Position numbers and translations under genes: made by a program. Positions 57,909 through 63,144 of a stretch of 63,144 nucleotides of DNA are shown here, piece by piece (within the stretch, counting starts at the first letter, position 1; every line of letters starts with the position of its first letter). The stretch covers positions 1-63,144 of the forward strand of contig JAJQBO010000226.1 of the NCBI GenBank assembly GCA_021203245.1, written 5' to 3'. A model generated the notes under the pieces. The model made no database searches and had not been told where the DNA came from. It was given only the letters and a program-made list of their open reading frames with translations. Source of the DNA: Planctomycetaceae bacterium. GTDB taxonomy: Bacteria; Planctomycetota; SZUA-567.

Positions 57909-60185
57909 TTAAAACTCCAGCTTGTCCGGCCATCCCGCCTTGCGGCTGGCGTCGAGGACGCGCTCGAGGTTGGCGGGGAGTTCGTAGATGCGTTCTCCCA
58001 GGGCCATCTCGATAGCGTTCAGGATGGCGGGTGCGGTCGGGACCAGGGCCGGTTCGCCAATGCCTTTTGCGCCGAACGGGCCGGACGGCTCGTGATCCTC
58101 GACAATGATCGGCACGATCTCCGGCATGTCCATGACCGTGGCGATGTGGTAGTCGGTCAGGGATTCGGTGACGCCTGTCTCGAATTCCTCCGTCAGGGCA
58201 AAGCCCTGGCCGATGCCGATGCCGCCGCCGATCTGACCGACCAGGTTGGCCGGCGACACGCCCCGGCCGACGTCGTGGGCGGCGACGATCTTGATGACGT
58301 CGACTTCGCCGGTCAACACATCCACCTCGATCATGGCCATCTGGCATGCGAAAGCGTAGGTGCCGTACGGCACGCCCTGGCCGTCTTCGGCGGCGAGCGG
58401 GGTGGTGTCGGGGTCGAAGAAGCCTTCCCAGCGGAGCGCTTCGCCCGCCTTGGCGATATGCTTGGCCGCGTCGGCGAACGTCACCTTTTGCGCATGGTCG
58501 GCGATGACCCGGATCAGGCCGTCGTCCAGTTCCAGCGTTTCCGGCCCGACTTCAAGGATGGCCGCGGCCGCCTTCTTGAGCGCCTCGGCCATTTCGGTGG
58601 TGGCGAGGACGACGGCGTTACCGGAAATATAGGTCTGGCGGCTGGCCGACGACGCGCCGGCGTTGGTCGTATACTTCGTGTCGGCGCAAACCAGCCTGAA
58701 CTTGGACGGATGTAGCCCCAACACCTCGCCCGCCAACTGCAGCAGCACGATGGACGAACCCTGGCCGATGTCGGCGCAGCCGGTGAACAGGGTGACGATG
58801 CCGTTTTCGTCCACCTCGACCTGGGCGGTGGCGGGATTGGCCGCGCCGGTACTGCCGCAGCCATACCACATCGCGCCGACGCCGACGCCGCGCCTGCGGG
58901 TCGGGGACGACGGTTCTTCCTTCACCCACGTGGTAACCGCGTCGTGGTAGTAGGGCTTGACCGCCTCGAGGCAGTTCGGCAGGCCGCAACTGGCTGTCAT
59001 CAACTGGCCGGTGGCGGTGTGCGCGCCGGGCCGCAGGGCGTTGCGGAGCCGAATCTCGATCGGGTCGAGGCCGAGGGCCTGGGCGTGCAGGTCCATCTGG
59101 CTCTCGTAGGCGAAGGCAACCTGCGGCGTGCCGAAGCCGCGCATGGCGCAGGCGAAGAGGTTGTTCGTATAAACTTCAAGCGCGGTGATGTCGACGTTCG
59201 GGCAGGCGTAGGGGCCGGTGGCGTGCACCGCCGCGCGGGTCGCCACGGCGATGCCGTAGGAACCGTACGCGCCGCCGTCGCCGGTAATGTGGGCATGGCA
59301 GGCGACCAGTTTGCCGTCCTTGTCGACGCCGGTCTTTATCGTGATCCACATCGGGTGACGCTTGCCGGTGGCCAGGAGCGCCTCTTCCTTGTTATAGAAA
59401 TACCGCACCGGGCGCTTGAGATGGTAGAGGGCCAGGCCGATATAACCCTGGACGGTGATGTCCAGCTTCGACCCGAAGCCGCCGCCGGTCACCGCCTGGA
59501 TGATGCGGACCTTGTCCTCGGGCAGGTCGAGGACGGCGCAGACCTCGCCCAGATCGAAGTGCGGATTCTGGGTGCAGACGACGATGGCGAGCGCGCCGTC
59601 TTCGTCGACATAGCCGTAGCCCGCGTCCGGTTCCATATAGCAGTGCTCGATGGCCGGGGTTTTGTACTCGCGTTCGATGATGTTGGCCGCCGTGGCGAAA
59701 GCCGCTTCGGCATCGCCCCGTTTGACGACGCGGGTGAACAGGAGGTTGCCGCCTTCGTGAATCTTGGGGGCGTCCTCCTTCAGGGCGTCGAAGGGGTTGA
59801 GGAGGGCCGGGAGGTCCTTGTATTCGACCTTGATGGCCCGCAGGGCCGCCTGGGCGGCCTGTTCCGTCTCGGCCGCGACCAGGGCGACGGCGTCGGCCAT
59901 GGAACGAATCTTGCCTTCGGCCAGGACCGGCCAGTCCTTGTTGATGATGCCGGTGGTGTTGCGGCCGGGGATGTCCTTCGCCGTGAAAATGCGGACCACG
60001 CCCGGCAGCTTTTCCGCTTCCGAATAGTCGATGGAGACGATCTCGGCATGGTGCCTGCCGGCCCGAAGCGCCTTCAGGACCAGGCAGTCGTCAGGGGCGA
60101 GATCGGCGGCGAAGAGGGCGTCGCCCATGGCCTTTTCCCAGATGCGCGGGTGGGTGATGTCTGTGCCGATGAATTTCGCTGTCAT
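57909..60185 (-). CDS. Xanthine dehydrogenase-family molybdenum subunit
   Basis: The 758-residue protein is the large subunit of molybdopterin cytosine dinucleotide-type hydroxylases. GRHHAEIVSIDYS-type N-terminal a/b hammerhead, TGGGFGSKLDITVQGY, GDGGAYGSYG, CAMRGFGTPQVAFAYE and the catalytic glutamate in GAKGIGEPALVP. It hydroxylates purines, aldehydes or N-heterocycles; the substrate cannot be told from sequence. Its ATG overlaps the FAD-subunit stop (ATGA). No XdhC-type maturation gene is nearby, so maturation must be served from elsewhere. The operon order FeS-FAD-Mo is common in anaerobic purine degraders. Confidence 0.92.
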   Translation of the reverse strand: MTAKFIGTDITHPRIWEKAMGDALFAADLAPDDCLVLKALRAGRHHAEIVSIDYSEAEKLPGVVRIFTAKDIPGRNTTGIINKDWPVLAEGKIRSMADAVALVAAETEQAAQAALRAIKVEYKDLPALLNPFDALKEDAPKIHEGGNLLFTRVVKRGDAEAAFATAANIIEREYKTPAIEHCYMEPDAGYGYVDEDGALAIVVCTQNPHFDLGEVCAVLDLPEDKVRIIQAVTGGGFGSKLDITVQGYIGLALYHLKRPVRYFYNKEEALLATGKRHPMWITIKTGVDKDGKLVACHAHITGDGGAYGSYGIAVATRAAVHATGPYACPNVDITALEVYTNNLFACAMRGFGTPQVAFAYESQMDLHAQALGLDPIEIRLRNALRPGAHTATGQLMTASCGLPNCLEAVKPYYHDAVTTWVKEEPSSPTRRRGVGVGAMWYGCGSTGAANPATAQVEVDENGIVTLFTGCADIGQGSSIVLLQLAGEVLGLHPSKFRLVCADTKYTTNAGASSASRQTYISGNAVVLATTEMAEALKKAAAAILEVGPETLELDDGLIRVIADHAQKVTFADAAKHIAKAGEALRWEGFFDPDTTPLAAEDGQGVPYGTYAFACQMAMIEVDVLTGEVDVIKIVAAHDVGRGVSPANLVGQIGGGIGIGQGFALTEEFETGVTESLTDYHIATVMDMPEIVPIIVEDHEPSGPFGAKGIGEPALVPTAPAILNAIEMALGERIYELPANLERVLDASRKAGWPDKLEF

Positions 60186-61072
60186 TTCGAGGCCCCCTTC
60201 ACGAACGGGATGCACATCCGGAGCATGAGTCCTTGGATTGCCGGTTCCTTGTAATAAATGGATTTGCGCCTGCCGGTGATGGCGATCATCTCCGCCGCCA
60301 TGTGGGCGGCCGCTTCGCGGAACACCTTCCAGGTCGGCTTGTTGCCCTTGAGTATCGCCTCCGTCTCCGGCATGCGGCCGGTGGTGGGCATGCAGGCGCC
60401 GAGGACGACCCGCACCTCGTCCATGACGCCGGACGCATCGACGTCGAGGAGCATGGCGAGGCTGACGCGGGAAATGGCCAGGTCCTTGCGGCGGCCGATC
60501 TTCTGGAAGTCCTCGAGCGCGGCCTTGCGGGGCCGTAGGGTGAAGCGGGTCATCAGTTCGCCCTGCTTGAGGGCGGACTTGCTCGGGCCGGCGAGAGTCT
60601 CTCGAAGCGGGACGACGCGCCTGCCGGACGCGGAGGCGATCTCCACTTCCCCGTCGTACAGGATAAGCGGCGGGTGGGTATCGCCGCACGGGGCGGCGTG
60701 GCCGACGTTGCCGCCGATGGTGACGGTGTTCCTGACCTGGAGGCTGGCGAACTTTTCCGTCGCCTTGTACAGGGCGGGGAGCTTTTCACGGACGAGCGGG
60801 CTTTGCCGCAGTTCCTCGATACTGGTCGTCGCGCCGATGGCTATCGCGCCGTTTTCCTCGCGAATGCCGTGCATTTCGGGGATGTGCTTGACGTCGACGA
60901 GGCAGTTCCCTTTGAACCAGCCGGCGCGGATGTCGATCATGAGATCGGTGCCGCCGGCGACGATCGCGGTTCCTTCCTTCGCCAGCATGGCGACCGCCTC
61001 GTCGACCGTGGCCGGGCGGACATAGTCGATGGCGGAGCGGTCGGGCTGGTGGTAATTCATGACGTCAATCAT
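60182..61072 (-). CDS. Xanthine dehydrogenase-family FAD subunit
   Basis: The 296-residue protein has the CoxM/XdhB FAD-binding pattern: AIVAGGTDLMIDIRAGW, TIGGNVGHAAPCGDTHPPLILYD and a C-terminal CO-dehydrogenase flavoprotein domain (KIGRRKDLAISRVSLAMLL). It passes electrons from the [2Fe-2S] subunit to NAD or another acceptor. AAGGAG seven bases before the ATG at 61072 fixes the start. It overlaps both neighbours by four bases. Confidence 0.93.
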   Translation of the reverse strand: MIDVMNYHQPDRSAIDYVRPATVDEAVAMLAKEGTAIVAGGTDLMIDIRAGWFKGNCLVDVKHIPEMHGIREENGAIAIGATTSIEELRQSPLVREKLPALYKATEKFASLQVRNTVTIGGNVGHAAPCGDTHPPLILYDGEVEIASASGRRVVPLRETLAGPSKSALKQGELMTRFTLRPRKAALEDFQKIGRRKDLAISRVSLAMLLDVDASGVMDEVRVVLGACMPTTGRMPETEAILKGNKPTWKVFREAAAHMAAEMIAITGRRKSIYYKEPAIQGLMLRMCIPFVKGASK

Positions 61073-61554
61073 GAGCCGGCTCCTTCCCGAATGGTCTCGG
61101 CCGCGTCCATGACCGCGTCGACGATCTGCTGATACCCGGTGCAGCGGCAGATGTTGCCGGCGAGGGCCTTGGAAACCTCCTCGCGGGTCGGGTCGGGTTT
61201 TTCGTCGAGGAGCGCCTTGGCGTTCATCATAAAGCCGGGCGAGCAGTAGCCGCACTGGATGGCGTTGTGCTTGACGAAGGCGGACTGCAGCGGGTGCGGA
61301 TTTTCCTCCGTCCCCAGGCCTTCCGTCGTGATAACGGTCGCGCCGTCGAGCTGGCCGGCGGGCATGAGGCAGGTGTTGACCGCCTTGCCGTTCACGATGA
61401 CGGTGCACGCGCCGCACTCGCCGATGCCGCAGCCCTCCTTGACGCTCTTCTGGCCCATGACGTCGCGGAGAAAGGAGAGCGCGGTCTGGGCGGGCTGCGC
61501 ATTTCCTTCCCGTTGTTCCCCGTTCAGGGTGAGTTTGATGGTGATTGTGGGCAT
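61069..61554 (-). CDS. Xanthine dehydrogenase-family [2Fe-2S] subunit
   Basis: The 161-residue protein carries both clusters of the family: the plant-type set GCGIGECGACTVIVNGKAVNTC and the helical set CGYCSPGFMM plus NICRCTGYQQIV. It shuttles electrons between the molybdenum and FAD subunits. The ATG at 61554 has AGGTAGG upstream. A GC hairpin (61588-61615) lies between it and the PTS-like gene. Confidence 0.95.
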   Translation of the reverse strand: MPTITIKLTLNGEQREGNAQPAQTALSFLRDVMGQKSVKEGCGIGECGACTVIVNGKAVNTCLMPAGQLDGATVITTEGLGTEENPHPLQSAFVKHNAIQCGYCSPGFMMNAKALLDEKPDPTREEVSKALAGNICRCTGYQQIVDAVMDAAETIREGAGS

Positions 61555-61587
61555 GGTGAACCTACCTTCTGTATGGTGCCAAACGCG

Positions 61588-61615
61588 CCCGGGAGGACGA
61601 CCGTGCCCTCCCGGG
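61588..61615 (-). terminator. Hairpin between the PTS-like gene and the hydroxylase operon
   Basis: CCCGGGAGG (61588-61596) and CCTCCCGGG (61607-61615) form a perfect 9-bp stem with a 10-base loop. On the minus strand only a short GTTT follows, so it may attenuate rather than fully stop transcription into the hydroxylase genes. Confidence 0.4.
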
Positions 61616-61653
61616 GACGTTCTGTAAAAACCGCGCATGGAAGCCGTATATAC

Positions 61654-62690
61654 TTATATGTCCAATTTCTGGTCGCCGAACTTGATCCAATTCTTTTTCC
61701 GCATGTATTCGGCAATGACCCAGGTCAACACGGCGGGCAGCAGGATCTGGAGAACGAGAATCCAGGTCAGGACGCCGCCGCCCGATCCCATGGCGTTGAT
61801 GGTGCCGATCTGGCCGACCAGGCCGCTCGTGCCCATGCCCGCGCCGATGGGGGGTGTTTTCCATCTTGGCGACGGTGGTGGCGATGGGACCGAGAATGGC
61901 CGAGGCGAGGGTGGGCGGAATGAGAATCAGCGGATTCTTGACAATATTCGGCACCTGCAGCATGGATGTGCCGAGGCCCTGGGCGAGGAGGCCGCCCAGT
62001 TTGTTTTCCTTGTACGACGCGATGGCGAAGCCGACCATCTGGCAGCAGCAGCCGACCGTGGCCGCGCCGGCGGCGAGGCCGGAGAGGCCCAGCATGACGG
62101 CGATGGCGGCCGAAGAAATGGGGGCGGTCAGGGCCAGGCCCATGATGACCGAGACGAGGATACCCATGGGAATGGGCTGGAGATCCGTCGCCCACATGAT
62201 GAGCTGGCCGACCCAGGTCATGAAAGTACCGATATAGGGACCGACGAACTGGCCGACGGCGATGCCGACAAAGACGGTGACGGCCGGGGTGACGATCAGG
62301 TCGATTTTCGTCTCTTTCGAAACCATCTTGCCGCATTCGGCGGCGATGACGGCGGCGATAAAGCAGCCGGCGGGGCCGCCTCCGGCCAGCACGGCGGCGT
62401 GGCCGACCACGGTGGCGGAAAACAGGACAAACGGCGGGGCCTTGAGGCCGAAGGCGACGGCGACGGCGATGGCCGGCCCCATCATGGCCATGCACAGCTT
62501 GCCGACCTCGTTTAGCCAGGCGATGCCGGTGACGTCGCCGACCATATTAATGATGGTGCCGATGAGCAGGGACGCGAACAGGCCGAGGGCCATGGCCCCA
62601 AGCGCTTCAATGCCATAGCGATGGAGCGTAAACTCGATATTCTTGCGCTTGAAAAACCCCTGACCCCCTGCCGGTGTGTTGGTGCTCATA
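61654..62690 (-). pseudogene. PTS IIC-like membrane protein (EIIC_2 type), frameshift at a C-run
   Basis: From the ATG at 62690 (GGGAG upstream) the product has about nine hydrophobic segments and the glycine-rich blocks of the PTS_EIIC_2 family (GGGPAGCFIAAVIAAECGKM, ILVSVIMGLALTAPISSAAIA). After VAKMENTP the frame is lost, but the expected ending IGAGMGTSGLVGQIGTINAMG and a final helix plus KKNWIKFGDQKLDI is found in the next frame and stops at 61654. A run of six C (plus-strand G, 61849-61854) has one base too many, so one change restores a protein of about 342 residues. No EIIA or EIIB domain is attached. This may be a sequence error, phase variation or a recent mutation. Confidence 0.8.
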
Positions 62691-63144
62691 CAATCTCCCT
62701 TGAACCATAGCTGACCTGCAACCCGCTTGACCGGACGGCATACCCTTTTCTGGTGTCGGGCTTCCCCTGCCACCGCCGGCCAGCGACGCGAACGCGAGGG
62801 CAGTGACGCCGCCTCTCGCCCGATAATGAATCAGTTGTGTATGCGTGTAATTTTCCGTAATGCGTGAATAAATTCCGGGTGGCGTCCTCTCCCTGTACCA
62901 GCCGTTTTCGTGAAAAATCGCTCCGATTCAACGCTTACTAATTTCGGCCTTTATGAAAAAAGGTTTCAAAAGTGAAACGCGACTCGGCCCTCGAATGGCA
63001 CTGGAAAAAATTTTTGAGGAGTGTTTAGCTATTTATATAAAAATTAACATATAATCAATGCGTTGTCAAATTATTTTTGATATACTAAGAGTAGTGGAAC
63101 CGCGCTGCGGCGCCCCTTCTTGCATCGATACAATGGAATGACGC
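62691..63144. other. Terminal gap without a supported gene
   Basis: The first 130 bases are GC-rich without a gene pattern; from 62,930 the DNA is AT-rich. TATACT at 63081-63086 may be a -10 box for a gene beyond the window edge, but no well-spaced -35 box is visible. I see nothing else. Confidence 0.35.

Noticed and set aside
54511-58347. Open frame of about 1,280 codons on the minus strand opposite dnaE2
   Set aside because: Same GC-bias artefact; the plus-strand translation has all DNA polymerase motifs.

Overview
The window is a GC-rich bacterial chromosome segment. An integrated mobile element fills its left sixth; the rest is metabolic operons of an anaerobe. The phylum cannot be fixed from the sequence. 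The kinase with a DWG motif and the tRNA-site integrase resemble proteins I associate with Planctomycetota/Lentisphaerota-type bacteria, while the Hdr-Flx operon is typical of strict anaerobes in several phyla, including sulfate reducers. No cytochrome, quinone or oxygen-respiration gene is seen.

Region 1 (1 to about 11,215) is a decaying integrative element ending at a tRNA-Thr(CGU) gene. It holds an integrase remnant, an ORF6N gene with a frameshift, a phage-like replication module (HTH protein, broken winged-helix gene, initiator with palindromic iterons inside its coding sequence, DnaB-like helicase), a broken tyrosine recombinase, and an intact control and integration module (palindromic repeats, AlpA/Xis-like protein, AT-hook protein, tyrosine integrase reading into the tRNA gene). 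The left boundary was not found.

Region 2 (11,625-15,213) is a chemoreceptor directly followed by a membrane-anchored Ser/Thr kinase. Region 3 (15,848-19,929) is a promoter, three inositol-catabolism-like dehydrogenases and a terminator. Region 4 (19,990-27,267) has a frameshifted flavin reductase, a secreted alpha/beta hydrolase, aconitase B and an exported PKD-repeat protein.

Region 5 (27,495-39,342, minus strand) is a catabolic locus under an IclR regulator: a dipeptide-type ABC importer interleaved with an SDR, a zinc dehydrogenase, an amidohydrolase, a RidA protein and a SelA-like PLP enzyme. It probably imports and degrades an N-acylated or amino-acid-like sugar acid, but the substrate is unknown.

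Region 6 (40,902-53,747) is the most interesting part. Two divergent operons share a regulatory region holding seven TATTGATA-type boxes in three clusters, spaced exactly 14 bp within each cluster. Leftward are two-subunit class I fumarase and a malate/lactate dehydrogenase family enzyme. Rightward are HdrB, HdrC, HdrA, an MvhD/FlxD-like protein, two iron-sulfur proteins, a FlxA-like NAD(P)H flavoprotein and then a fumarate-reductase-like pair without a membrane anchor. This suggests a soluble malate-fumarate-succinate branch fed by an NADH-oxidising, possibly electron-bifurcating, Flx-Hdr complex.

Region 7 (53,746-63,144) has a VapBC-like toxin-antitoxin pair, a DnaE2-like polymerase, a three-subunit molybdenum hydroxylase operon and a frameshifted PTS IIC-like membrane protein. 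Two dispersed repeat families occur in the gaps of the host part: AT-rich heptad-repeat hairpins (four copies) and GC-rich elements with CGTCACCCCGGCG ends. Several genes carry single frameshifts, two of them at short homopolymers, so either assembly error or real gene decay must be considered.
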